From: Cordilura impudica
Lineage: Eukaryota > Arthropoda > Insecta > Diptera > Scathophagidae
Direction of reading: 5' to 3'
Length of the DNA: 64,000 nucleotides
Assembly: GCA_963682025.1 (NCBI GenBank)
Contig: OY821517.1
Coordinates: 300,084,844 to 300,148,843 of the forward strand
Below the pieces are notes generated by a model. The model was not told the origin of the DNA. It did not search any database and saw nothing but the letters and a program-made list of their open reading frames with translations. Position numbers and translations under genes: made by a program. The first letter of the stretch is position 1. Each line of letters opens with the position of its first letter. This document shows positions 52,881 through 63,849 of the stretch, piece after piece.

Positions 52881-55439
52881 TGTTTTTGATTTTTTATGAA
52901 TTTTAAAACAACAAGTTTATGAATATTTCCGAAACTGTTGTCCTAATTAAAAAATAGTGCAGATATAACTTGGAGGTAATTTAGCTGTGGATTTTCATCT
53001 TTTTTATTTAACCAAATCAAACAAACCGTTCTTGAGTTATGCTAATATATGTGGTGAAGCCTCCTTCATTTTTTAAATATGTAGGTAGCGGTTTATCGCG
53101 AGAACCAGAGAGTCAATCCAAAAAAAAGTAAATGCATACTGTGTATGTCTAATACAAGTGTTTACAAAAACCATTAACAAAATAAATGCCGCAGATTTTT
53201 TTATTTTTTTCTGTTACGCAGTCTAATTATTTTAAAGAGAGCGTGTAAAACCAATTTAGTAATAAGATCTGAAAGTGTTTGTCGATTGATTTGCCACAAT
53301 ATCTATTAAGAAATAGTCGAACTAATCATGAATGATATCAAAATTAATATTATATTTGACAGTTATATCAGAGAACAGTTTGAAATCAAAAATTAATATT
53401 GCTATCATATGCAGATAGCATTTTTGAATATAAGCCCTCGATATATTTTTGGGAAAAGTCAGTGACTTTATCAAAATAGTCGTGATCGGTACATTTATTG
53501 GGGGGCAACCCTTTTAAATACCACGCACGCCACAAATTAATAACAATAGCACTCAAATATGCTATATTCTTTTATAATGTTATATCCAGTTATTGCCCAA
53601 GCAAAGTTGTATCCAAATCCCTTTCTCGAAATACATGGTTATTAAAACATTACTACAAAAAAGTTATTTGCTTATTATACTATTATTCGGAATTGCTGTA
53701 TTGTAATTCAATATATTTAAGTCGTTCTATATTATATCATATATCATATTTTTATATATGTATATATACATAAATATTTTTTTTTGTATTTTACTATATG
53801 AAAGCCAACTTATTCATAATGGTCTTTGTATGCTCAACATTGAACTTTCTCTATTTTTGTACGATTTAAAAATTTGCGCGAAAAAACAAAAATGTCCATT
53901 AAACTTCATTAATGACTTCCTATTTAATTGCTAGTATTTCCTCTGTCATTCGATGGCCACACATACAAATAGTTTTACTAAACTCTTTTTAACCAATTAC
54001 TTTGATAATTTCTATTAACTATTAGTTATTATGACTTTTTTCTATTGTTTACTTATATGTACATTCGTATGTGATTGCTGGCTTTTGCTAATGAATGATG
54101 TTGAATATTTTTGTTGTTGTTTGTTTTAGTCATAAACATGCCCATTAATCAAAACACCATACCAATTTAAGCTTTTATTGCCATAGTCAAAGGGACAGGT
54201 TGCTACAACATATACTAAAGATTAGTATATTGTATTGTTTTAAAACCACTTCGTAAATTTATGCCAAAATATAAAAAAAAAATCTAACACTGAGATTAAT
54301 TAAAAGTAGATTGCTTGAATATTTTCTAACTCTGTATGTTGGCCATAACCGATTTTGGCCATGAGTCACGAGGTAAGCCGCATTTAGATAGTTTGCTGTT
54401 AGATTATAATGACACACAATCATATCAACAATAAATGTTCCATTGTACAAAAAACATTCGAATATAAATACAATTACATAAAATTACCAATTACAACTAA
54501 AGTATTCAATCATATTAATTTTTTAACGTTGTGCCTCGAATGTGTGTAGATAAATAATTTAACAACACTAAAGCTTGCCTCTAATCACTTTGGCTCCTTC
54601 GTTTTGCAGCAGTTTATATGATTGAAACTAATAACATGTCTGTATACAAAAATAAATATATATACTCGTATGTAGCATGTTTTTAGTTTAATTGTATTTG
54701 CCATTACCGGTTGTTGCTTGTCTCCCCATTACTCAATCATGCAATTTTACAAAAAATTATATACATTCGTTCAATAGAATGTCTGCTTAGCATCAGGGTT
54801 GATCACAAAGGTACTTAAATTTGTACTTATTTATTTGTTTGCCGTTGCTCTTTTTAAACTTCCACGAAGTTTTTGAAAAATTTGTTTTATAGCAACAGTC
54901 ACTTCAATACAAATCCGGACACCAAATTTAAAAATTTTTGTTCCCCTATAAATCTGGCCTATCCATAATATTAATAGGCAAGGCGATTTCTTGTGACCGA
55001 TGTAGGTGTGTCAGTTTCAATCCTATTTTGACCAAACATACCTCATTTGCTTTTCATCTGTCCACCAGATTTACAGATTTTTACATTTCTACAATTTTTT
55101 GGAGTAAACTGCATTTAAAGTTGCTATTAGCACAAACATGAAAGTATACAATGCTGTGTGCGTGTTTAGTAAATTTGTTAATGTGTTTGCAAAAAGCCCT
55201 GTGTTGAAATGAAAAATAATTTTGGACATAAACCAATAACGACAACAGAAAGTGTTGAATTGTGAATTGACTAAAATTTACTAGCATAGGTTCTTATAAA
55301 AGAATTTACTAAATGAAAAAGTAAAACTTCCTAGAATTTTCAAGGGCTGGGATCTGCTAGTATTTTGTAATATTCAAATCGATTTAAAAACAAAACAAAA
55401 ATCTGGACTGTATTTAGCATATTAAACGAAGAAAAATAT
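52881..55439. other. AT-rich DNA, no recognisable gene
   Basis: Open frames (53498-53773, 54259-54450, 54938-55141) show no family motif. Sequence looks unique, with short A/T runs. Regulatory content cannot be judged by eye. Confidence 0.4.
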
Positions 55440-56310
55440 TGTAGTCCATCTGGGCCGACCATCCGATACCCTACACCATGAGTTTAGAGAATGGGTCTTA
55501 GGCCCAAGCAATTGGGTATAGAGAATAAGCATAAATCAAACCTAAGTGGAATTTTTATACCCTATACCACTATGTGGTTTGGGTATAATGACTTTGGGCT
55601 GCTGTTTGTAACAACCAAAAATATTTGACCTAGACCCATCTTTAATTATACCGATCGAATCAGAATCACTTTCTGAGTTGATTTAACAATGTCCGTCCGT
55701 CCGTCCGTCCGTCTGTGTGTCCATGTAAAGCTTGTAATCAAACTACAGGTCGCAAATATGAATATATTTTGATGAAATTTGGTATATAAGCTTCTATCGG
55801 CCATGGGATGAACGCTATTGAAATTGGTGAGAATCGGTCCATATTCAGACCTAGCCCCCATACAAATTACCCATATGAAATCGACATAAATTGCCATAAG
55901 ATCCAAATTGTCATATAGATTTTACTCAAATTGGGTTTGTATGCGTTCATTACATCCACTAATGAGTAGTCCAAAAATGATCCCTTTGACCCCATATATA
56001 GCTGCTTCCCGATCTTCACTTAAATCTATTAAAAAACAAAAATATTGCACTGATTCTTCTCAAATTTTGTTTGTATATAAAATACAAGAGACTTTACCAA
56101 ACATGATCAGGATCGGTCCATTTTTGGACCTAGTCTCTTTATAGATATAGCATCCGATATGCTATATGCAGCCAAAAAAATTAATAAAAATCCCACTCAA
56201 ATTTGGTTTTTGCTTATTTTCAATGTCCAGTTAGTTGGGCCTAAGAGATAGGGTTTCTAAACGCATGGTATAGGGTATCGTATAGACTATAATTTTCTTA
56301 CTTGTTATTA
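55440..56310 (+). repeat. Interspersed repeat family A, full + copy with inverted fragment
   Basis: The + copy spans about 55553-56310, with the (GTCC)n run at 55691-55714 and the end ACTATAATTTTCTTACTTG. Just before it, 55440-55552 is an inverted fragment of the same family, matching the complement of about 56190-56290. The right 350 bp are nearly identical to window positions 1-383. Confidence 0.85.
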
Positions 56311-56945
56311 ATTTTTTTTGTCTGCAAATCTTAAAACGTTCTTATCCAATGTTAAATTTATATGGGAACTAAGTCGAAAAATGGACCAATCCTGACAATA
56401 TTTGGTAAGGGCACTTATTTTTGTAAAAACATATACAAACCAAATTTGTGAAAAAATCTCTGGTATTTTTATTTATTTTTTTTTTTTTTTGTTATTGAGA
56501 GGTTTAAATGAAGAGCAGGAAGTTGCTTTATATGGGGGCCATGATTAGAAATTATCCTATAGGGTTAATTTTTGGTCTTCTGAGTAATGGTTGTAATTAG
56601 CACAGACAAACCGATTTTAACCAAGATCTGTAAGATACTATAGATATTATGCCAATTAAAGTCAATGTCGTAGGGGTCATTTGTATGGGGGCTAGGTCGG
56701 AACATGCACCGATTTACCAGTGTTGGTTCTGTGGCCGATAGAAGCTTATGTACCAAATTTCATTAAAATATATTTATATTTGCGTACTGTACTTTGATTG
56801 CAAGGTTTATATGAACGCACAGACGGAGGGACGGACGGACATAACTAACTCAACTCAGAAAGTGATTCTGAATCGATCGGTGTTTTACAAACATCAGCAC
56901 AAACTCATTATACCCTGACCACATAGTGGTATAGGTTATAAAAAT
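56311..56945 (-). repeat. Interspersed repeat family A, inverted copy adjoining the previous one
   Basis: Starts at 56311 in opposite orientation with TTTTTTTTGTCTGCAAATC and ends with TATACCCTGACCACATAGTG and TATAGGTTATAAAAATAGC. Contains GACGGAGGGACGGACGGAC (56822-56840). More diverged than its neighbour, so the two are separate insertions. Confidence 0.8.
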
Positions 56946-57016
56946 AGCATATAAAAATAATTGTGAGACAAAAGCAGTGCGCAATCCAAACTCGGACAGA
57001 CGGCAATCACGACTTA

Positions 57017-57243
57017 AATCTGTGGCCACAAGCGATAACCGCCTAAGTCGACTATTCATATTCTACTAAAAACGCTTTATATTTACGTGAAATCCCCATT
57101 TCTCTAACACTGTTTATTAAAATGTTATTAATGAAAACATTCTGACCTAAGTCGTAATGAAGCCCCCTTACATTTATATAAAAAGTTGTTTTTCTCAAAA
57201 GCATGATTTTCGACTTAGGCGGTTAATGCTTGTGACCACAGAA
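57017..57243. repeat. Small inverted-repeat element
   Basis: CTGTGGCCACAAGC and AACCGCCTAAGTCG at the left pair with their complements (CGACTTAGGCGGTTAA, GCTTGTGACCACAG) at the right, giving arms of about 33 bp and a total of about 226 bp. Possibly a MITE. No clear target duplication. Confidence 0.55.
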
Positions 57244-57410
57244 ATAATTGCAACTTCATTTAAATAGACAACTTTCCGAAAATAGTGATATTTTTATTCA
57301 TTGTACAGCCAAAGAGTAAAACAAATCAATATGTCTAGAGGATAAAAACTAGTATTGAATTTAGAAAACTAATAATTACACAGTGCAACACATACAATGC
57401 AAGGTCCTAC

Positions 57411-57597
57411 TCGTGTGCGGTTTTCGAGGTGCTTATCGAAACTAACAAAACCCCACTAGGCTTTTTCTGTTCAGATTTTATGGTAGTTTGGCTAAAACTT
57501 TATTCTTCCGAAGAACATGCTATTTTTCTCACGGCTATATCTCGGGAGCCAATTGGAATTTTGTTTTCCTATCTTCGGCACAATTGTAGCTACACAC
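57411..57597 (+). repeat. Left arm of a 185-bp inverted duplication
   Basis: Aligned with the reverse complement of 58752-58935 through GTGTGCGGTTTTCGA, ATTTTATGG, TTTTCCGAAGAA-like and TTTTGTTTTCCT blocks. The arms enclose about 1.15 kb, including a TTAA-type MITE and a zinc-finger-like ORF. Confidence 0.65.
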
Positions 57598-57968
57598 AGA
57601 AAACGGATTCATTGCGGCTACCATATTTATTGCCGACCGAATTGCGATGGAGTTTATAACCGAATATTGGGTTGAATAGGATTAAGATTCTGTTGCCTTT
57701 ATATTAAATATTTTATCAGTATAGAAAATAATTAGCCACTATTAAATTTCGGTTGATGCAATCGAAAATACAGTTGTTAAAAATTAAAACAATTCGGTTG
57801 GATAATATTTTTTCTCGGTGTATCGATTAGTAGGAAAGAAGTTTAAAACAAACTAAATTAAAAAATCTTCAGCTGTCTTTTTTCTATAATTTTTTCACCA
57901 TTTTATAATATAATTCATAATTTTTCATATTTTCTACCTGAATTTTATATCGAAAATTCGAGTTTTAA

Positions 57969-58260
57969 GGCCTAGTTAGCTACACGTTGTTAAAATGTAT
58001 CTGTACCGTAAATGTAACGTTGGCATTTGGTGCAATTATAGAACGTAAAAAACGAACCAGCATGTCGCTGGGTAAAATTAACCAAACCTGATCAGCTGTT
58101 CACAAATGTCACGTGCAAACGTAGCAAAAATCTATTTTCCACAGATTGGGACGTTGCGGTTACGTGACATTTGAGTTCGGTAACTGCTCTAAATGCTTTT
58201 TCATTAACGGAAAAAAACTACTGACACGTGTGGTTAAGGTTACGTGTGGCTAACTAGGCC
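57969..58260. mobile_element. 292-bp MITE with TTAA duplication
   Basis: Inverted ends GGCCTAGTTAGCTACACGT and complement (one mismatch) are flanked by TTAA at 57965-57968 and 58261-58264. TTAA target duplications are typical of piggyBac and Kolobok elements. Internal smaller inverted words (AACGT/ACGTGACATTTG) add hairpin potential. Non-coding. Confidence 0.9.
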
Positions 58261-58436
58261 TTAAGTTTATCAACTATATAAAATTATTTTCCCATAGATG
58301 GCGTTATTGGAAGTACATATAAAACTTGAACTAGCCCCAGCCGTCAATACAAATGTCATGTCATTAATGTGACAAGACAAAAACACATTGTTTTAAGTAA
58401 GTAACAATTCAGCAGCAAAAACGTTAATACTTTAAA

Positions 58437-58535
58437 ATGGAAAATTGCAAGACCACAAAAAGAAATGAATTTTGTTACGTTTGTGGTCATACAGTGCCCA
58501 AATTTGCAAAGAAGGAGCGAAAAAATGTTAACTAA
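58437..58535 (+). pseudogene. Short zinc-finger-like N-terminal fragment
   Basis: A 32-codon frame with NEFCYVCGHTVPK, a Cys-x2-Cys knuckle like the N-terminus of several unannotated arthropod transposon proteins. After the stop, related words in another frame (YTQYFDEADTNCEDFTPN, about 58545-58605) suggest the domain once continued. No catalytic part is found. Confidence 0.4.
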
Positions 58536-58751
58536 AAATTAAAATTTGTATATACGCAATATTTCGATGAAGCGGATACAAATTGTGAAGACTTCACGCC
58601 GAATTTGAATTGGTTACATCGACGAAGAGGATAGAAAACAAATTTAAAGAAAAAGCGGTGTTTGTAGATGAAAATTTTTTGATATTTTACCAATTTTGAG
58701 ATACCAGAAGCAGTTTTTTCTGGTTAGTTTGTTTTACACTTTTTTTCTCCT

Positions 58752-58935
58752 AGTATATAGCTACAATTGTGACGAAGACAGGAAAACAAAATTGCATTTA
58801 TTTCCGAAATACAGCCGTTAGAAGAATTGATTATTCTTCGGAAAAATTTAATTTTAGCCAAAATATACATGAGACCATAAAATCCGAACAGCACCTAAAC
58901 AAGCGATAAGTACTTCGAAAAACCGCACACGAGGA
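58752..58935 (-). repeat. Right arm of the 185-bp inverted duplication
   Basis: Reverse complement of 57411-57597 at moderate similarity. The GTAGCTA word and CGTGTGCGG stand at corresponding ends. Confidence 0.65.
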
Positions 58936-59359
58936 GTTTGCACTCGATGCCAAAGTAGGAAACAGTTTTCGTAAAATATCGAAGTTTATTAACAAGAGCC
59001 ATTCAACTCTCGAACTTATTCTAACATGCTTAAAAACCTGTAAAATGGTACAAAATGAGCCAGTTTCCGCGGAAGTACCGGGATCGGGCCATCGAAGTTT
59101 TGTAGAAAAATTTGCCAAAAAGTGTAAAGTGTAGTTCTTAACGACGAATGGCAGTATTATTAGGACAATTATCCAAACGACAAAGCTGCTTTATAATGTC
59201 CCTAAAATCATGGAAACACCACCCCAGAGCCCTTTCATAAATTCAGTTGTAGAACAGGGGTTTCAAGCAAAGCTGAGTTAAATAAGATGCAAGAGTGGGG
59301 GAAAAATATTGCCAAAAATTCTTCGAATCCAAATGGTTATTTAGAACAAGGGCATTAAA
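58936..59359. other. No recognisable gene
   Basis: A frame running through KSHSTLELILTCLKTCKMV and FVEKFAKKCK (58990-59135) is open for about 70 codons, but I do not recognise it. Confidence 0.3.
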
Positions 59360-59608
59360 ATGGCCTCTGAAAGCATAAACCCATCAATACTTTATGGCAG
59401 AATATTTAATAATCTAGGCAGTGTTTTGGATTTTGTGGATGGCCCCTCAAATCATAATGTTTGTGATGTTGCGTATATTACACCAGGTACAGATATCTGT
59501 ACCGATGAGGAGGAAGTTGATGTTGATAGCGATAGCGAAGACGATATACCCCTTCAAGAGCTGCGTCGTAGAACCCAGCACTCAAAACCAGATCAAGACT
59601 TTCTCTAA
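59360..59608 (+). CDS. Hypothetical acidic protein or N-terminal transposase fragment
   Basis: 82 residues from an ATG in good context (TTAAAATGG). The centre is hydrophobic-neutral, followed by an acidic run DEEEVDVDSDSEDDIP and a basic LRRRTQ. Acidic leaders like this occur in piggyBac-like and other transposases, but no catalytic part follows. A MITE is inserted right at its stop codon, the TAA being part of the duplicated target. Confidence 0.3.
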   Translation: MASESINPSILYGRIFNNLGSVLDFVDGPSNHNVCDVAYITPGTDICTDEEEVDVDSDSEDDIPLQELRRRTQHSKPDQDFL

Positions 59609-60266
59609 TAGTGCGTTAACACCTAGGGAAAATCTAGTAGATTTGACCTGAAATCTAATTTCAAAATCTATACCGTTTACATCTTACAACTTTTTGACAT
59701 TTTGTGAGATTTTGTTTCCACAACAATTATCAAAACAATAGGATAATGGAAAATTCTAAAAAGGAACAGATTTTATTATTATACTCGCATTTTGCATCAA
59801 GAATGAAATAGAAATTTTGCGAAAAAACATCATCATTTGTTAAATTTATTGTTTGAACAACAAAAACAAATGCATTTTGTACAATCATTATATAACAGAT
59901 GGGAATGGGCTATGTGCCCATATATAAGTCTAAAAAATTAGAACTTTTCAATTACCAAATTTTTTTTATTATAGACTCGTCATTTAATAATTAGTATTTT
60001 ATTTCCTTTTTATTCATCTCGTTTGCTTATGTTTTTGTTTCTAAATGTCAATTTTACAGTCACTGCGTTGTAATTTTCTACTACAATATTAAAAACAACA
60101 CAGTAGTATTATTTGGTAGTTCCCAAGTTTGACAAGATTTTGGTAGATTTAGCTAAAATCTAGCAACGAGCTAGATTTTGTTTTGTATGGGAAATCTAGT
60201 AAAAATGAGCTAGATTTTGTTCGAAATCTCGTATATACTAGATTTTGCTTAGATTTAAACGCACTA
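59609..60266. mobile_element. 658-bp MITE with 3-bp TAA duplication
   Basis: Ends TAGTGCGTTAACACCTA and the complement of TAGATTTAAACGCACTA are inverted repeats of about 30 bp with several differences. TAA lies at 59606-59608 and 60267-60269. Repeated TCTAG/AAATCTAG words occur in both subterminal regions (for example GAGCTAGATTTTGTT near 60166 and 60207). PIF/Harbinger-like by duplication length. Confidence 0.78.
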
Positions 60267-60269
60267 TAA

Positions 60270-60700
60270 TGGTCAAAAAGAAAATGGCTGCCGACCAGCA
60301 ATTGTGTACCAATTTGATACATATTATGCCAAAAATGTCAGCACGAAAAAATCAAAAATGCCACACGGACCTAGAGTCATTATGGATTTTTTACAGTGAT
60401 CAGTTTTTTCTTTGATAATTTTTTTACTTCTCAAGATCTATTGGTTTCACAAGAAGATAAGAAATTCCAACACACTTAGAAGGTCTCACAAGTAGGTAAG
60501 AACTTAGTTGTAGATTAGTTATAAGATTTTTGTATGTGGTGTTTTTTTTACATACGATCACGTAGTTTTAAACATTGGTCCTTCGAACCGGATTTGTTTG
60601 TAGTTTTAATCATTAGTCCTTCGACAAAAAATGCAAATAAAAACGAAGATTATACAAAAATATTAAGAACATATATTTTTTTTATAATAAAAAAAATAAT
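60270..60700. other. No recognisable gene
   Basis: AT-rich. A frame at 60534-60722 lacks motifs. Confidence 0.35.
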
Positions 60701-60707
60701 AAAGGAG

Positions 60708-61429
60708 AATGGAACAAATTGAAAAATTGTTTGAACATCAACATCAACTGGTGCTGGAAATTGAACGTATTCTGAAGAAGCTTCAGAAAAATTAAGTTCG
60801 GCAAGTTCAGTTAGAGGCAACCTTTCCTAAGAAATGATGAGTGCTGTTGCCTTTGATCATACCTACTGGAAAAACAGCTGCAAGGCTGGAATCGAAGATA
60901 TGGTAAAACATATTGAAGTATTAGTCCAAGAGAGGAAGGCAGTGGTGGGAAAAAGGAAAAATTTAAGGTGAATTAAAAGAAGCTGTTGGCCTTAAAGATA
61001 TTCTGCAACGGGTAGTATTTCCCAAACGAGCAGCTGCACAAAAAGAAGGTGAAAATAAAGTTATGTTATCATCTCCCAAAAATGAAATCGGCATGCACGA
61101 AATGGTACTCGCCCAATTTAAACAAGTGACCATTAGGTTTGAATCAAGCCTAGAAGAGACCCAAGATAAATATGGTTCATTCTACCAAGGTGGAAACAGA
61201 AGTGCGGAAAAAAGATTTGGAAAATAAGTATATCCAATTTAGACGTGCACACGAAATAGTAATAAAAGTGTTTCAATTTCACGAAGAAGTTGAAAGCAAA
61301 TACGCTGAAGTAAGAAAGTTTTATTATGATGTGAAAAGGATGATAGCCAAGATATTAGAATTGCTTCAAGAATATAATCCAGAATATGCTGAAGTTAGCA
61401 AACAAAACGTGGCACACAAAGATCATTGA
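60708..61429 (+). pseudogene. Coiled-coil, gag-like fragment (uncertain)
   Basis: Stop-interrupted frames give amphipathic, charged segments: EKLFEHQHQLVLEIERILKK (from about 60717), LKDILQRVVFPKRAAAQKEG (about 60990-61050), QVTIRFESSLEETQDKYG (about 61125-61175), and an 85-codon frame 61172-61429 with LENKYIQFRRAHEIVIKVFQ. The style resembles N-terminal gag proteins of BEL/Pao or similar LTR elements, which begin with such helices. No zinc knuckle or pol follows. Confidence 0.35.
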
Positions 61430-61474
61430 CGACAAAAGAAAACACAACAACAACATCACGTGTGGTTTTTGACG

Positions 61475-61517
61475 CGTCGCACAATGGCGCCATTTGAGTT
61501 TTTTCGTTGCAAAAATC
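61475..61517 (+). promoter_or_regulatory. Candidate Transib/RSS-like terminus of RAG1-like copy 3
   Basis: CGTCG (61475-61479) is followed by the heptamer CACAATG (61480-61486), a 22-bp spacer, and GCAAAAATC (61509-61517). The last matches the RSS nonamer ACAAAAACC at 7 of 9 positions. Transib termini start CACWATG and have 5-bp GC-rich duplications, and RAG signals have a 12- or 23-bp spacer. It lies about 320 bp past the 3' end of the minus-strand transposase gene and points in the expected direction. The opposite end would lie beyond the window, so the match is unconfirmed. Confidence 0.5.
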
Positions 61518-61798
61518 ATATGTCTTGAACCGAATAACATAATTAAACAGTTTAAACAGCATATGATAGATAACTGTTCAGCCTATGAAATGAGCGTTTG
61601 GAAAGGGTGCTACGCTTTGTAGGGGCCTACTTATGGGTTATCAAAGTTAAAATTTGTAGAAAAATCGATTTTATGGTAACTAAAAAAAATTATTTTTACA
61701 TTTTTAAATTGTTTTTATTTTTTTTCTTTAGGGTTTTATGTTTTACATTATTACCCAATAAATTAAAAAAAAATTACTTCATTTTTAAATTTATTTTT

Positions 61799-63849
61799 TC
61801 AATTTTCTGTAAAATATTCATCACAATTCGTAAGAGAAGGTATATCTAAAATACTAATCATTTCTAAACTATAATTATTTTCTAACTCTATTCGTGACTT
61901 CACATGCCGCAGGGAAGAAGTAAGTGGATCGGAAGATGCTGCCAACATGCTGAAGAGGTCCTCATTTTGCCTTACCCTTGATGCTTTGAATGTGTTCTGC
62001 AATCTATATTTTTTTATAAAATTTGTTAAGAGACTCCTGTGCTTCTTCAGAAAGCTCTCCAATTGGCAAAGACTGGTACTCAATTATATCTTTGCCATGC
62101 GCCAATATTTTATGGACGGTCGGGGTCAACTTGTCCTGTGGATACATTTCTGCTAAAAGAGATACAGTTTTCGATGCATATTCTCCATATTTTGTAGAAT
62201 TGACATATTCTTTGCAGTTTAAAACATTCTAGATCGTTCTTAATCTTTTCACGATTTGATTGTCAATTCCAGTGATTCTAGTTACTGCCTCATCATTTTC
62301 AAAAGATCTCCTAGAAGTGTTTCCATCGTTTGAGTTACCGTATCCTGTATTTGCTTTTTTCTGATCTTTTCCTTATCCTTTATTGATGTATTTTCATCGA
62401 AGTTTTCCTCCTCTTGTGGTAGGGTATACGCCAGTTTTAGCAAGAACTCCATACACCTTATCCTTGCGTGCAATGGTGACATTCCATATTCGTAATTCTC
62501 CTCGTTTGTAGAATCGTTTAAATTACCAAAGTTCTTCTGACTCTTTTTGCAAATCGGGCATGACAATGTTGAGGTTGTTCCTGTCAGTTCGTTTACGACT
62601 TTTCCGTCAACCATGGTCAGGTGGAACTCGTAATTGCATTCAATATATTTTCCTTCTCCAAGTTGCAGCTTTGTAGGCTTAATCTTGCTTATTTGTTTTT
62701 CAATGTCCTTCACCGTGGTTTTTATGAGTTCTGCCGATTCCCTTGCAAACTGAAACATTATTGGTCGGCAATAATGCACTGATGATGGACGTGGATTTTT
62801 CCAGTGTAGGGAAACATCAGATTTTAGCCGCAAAGGAACAACAGATGCCATAAACATATTTCCGTCCGATATTGTAGCGTCATCGGAAGATATCCTTTGC
62901 TTATAAACGCTTTGTCCGGATGATCCATCGCAGCCCCATTTGCTGATCAATGTCAGTTTCTCAGGAAGAATTTTCACCTCATTTTCAGAAAGACTCTCCA
63001 ACAACCGTTTTGCTGTATGGCCCATGAGATCCTGCATATTGGCTTTCACAGAAACTTCCGTAAACTCCATATGCAGTGGTCGTGAATTTATTTTGGCTTG
63101 CGTAATATGCTTGTATCCTGGTAAAACATCAGCCCCGTGTCGCATCAAGGATGCCCGTAGTATCTCATATTTTTCTTTGGAAAGTTGTAAGTCCATAAAC
63201 AAGGCCAAGGCTTCTTCGGAACCATACTTTTTAATGTGTGCGTTTGTGGGCGTGGGAATGCTTTCCTTAATCCTTTTTAGTCGCATTGAGCTTGCATCAG
63301 CAACAGATTTTGTAATCTGCGACCTAACTCTTTCACTATTCTTTGTATATTTAATAGACAGCGCGTCCGATAAATGCTTCGTGGTCAAGTCATTGGTGGC
63401 ATCGGCAAGTTTCCTCTTTCTTGTGAAAATTGAACACTCACCAATACTTTTTTTGGCCTTCCTTTTGCTCCTCTGGTTGATGTGATGGGTTTATCTACTG
63501 TCAATATATCCAGGATGGTATCTTCATTAAGCCAGTCCTCGTATTTGGAGTTGAAGTTCTGAATGGTTCTATTAGATTTCACCCATTTTGCCTTAATATT
63601 TGCATATATCAGATAAAAATTATTTTTTATAATTTCGCTTCTCTCAATATTTCCGTATAAGCTATCAAGTTCTTCTAAAGCAGCTTCCGTGAAAAACTTT
63701 GGTGTGGTTGACCTTCTAAACAGTTCAAATAATTTTAAATTGTTCAACGCCATGTTTTCAGTACTTAAATTGTTTAACGCCATGGTTTCAGTACTTGTTG
63801 CGCCAACTTTCAGTCGTAGACTAATCCAGGCACTATGCTTATTTTGCAA
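61799..63849 (-). pseudogene. RAG1/Transib-like transposase, copy 3 (nearly complete)
   Basis: About 680 codons on the minus strand. N-terminal frame 63849-63385: helical NRTIQNFNSKYEDWL and basic GRPKK. After a frameshift near 63410 the core frame 63388-62282 has KWGCDGSSGQSVYKQ (Asp154 of this frame), LTMVDGKV (Asp261, 107 residues on), CPIC (277-280) and GMSPLHARIRC. The C-terminal frames (62284-61799) have LTPTVHKILAHG, LPIGELSEEAQESLNKFYKK with the presumed Glu, and NEDLFSMLAASSDPL. The Asp spacing and zinc Cys pair match RAG1 D600/D708/C727/C730. About two frameshifts and one stop (near 62230) break it. No RAG2-like gene is present. It differs clearly from copy 1, so it is a separate lineage. 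Confidence 0.82.

Noticed and set aside
63408..63435. Mini-intron (GTGAGT...CACAAG) in RAG1-like copy 3
   Set aside because: Only about 22 nt, far below the minimum intron size in insects; a simple frameshift explains the frame change.
63831..63837. CACTATG heptamer as a Transib end for copy 3
   Set aside because: It lies inside the N-terminal reading frame and points away from the expected direction for a right-hand terminus.
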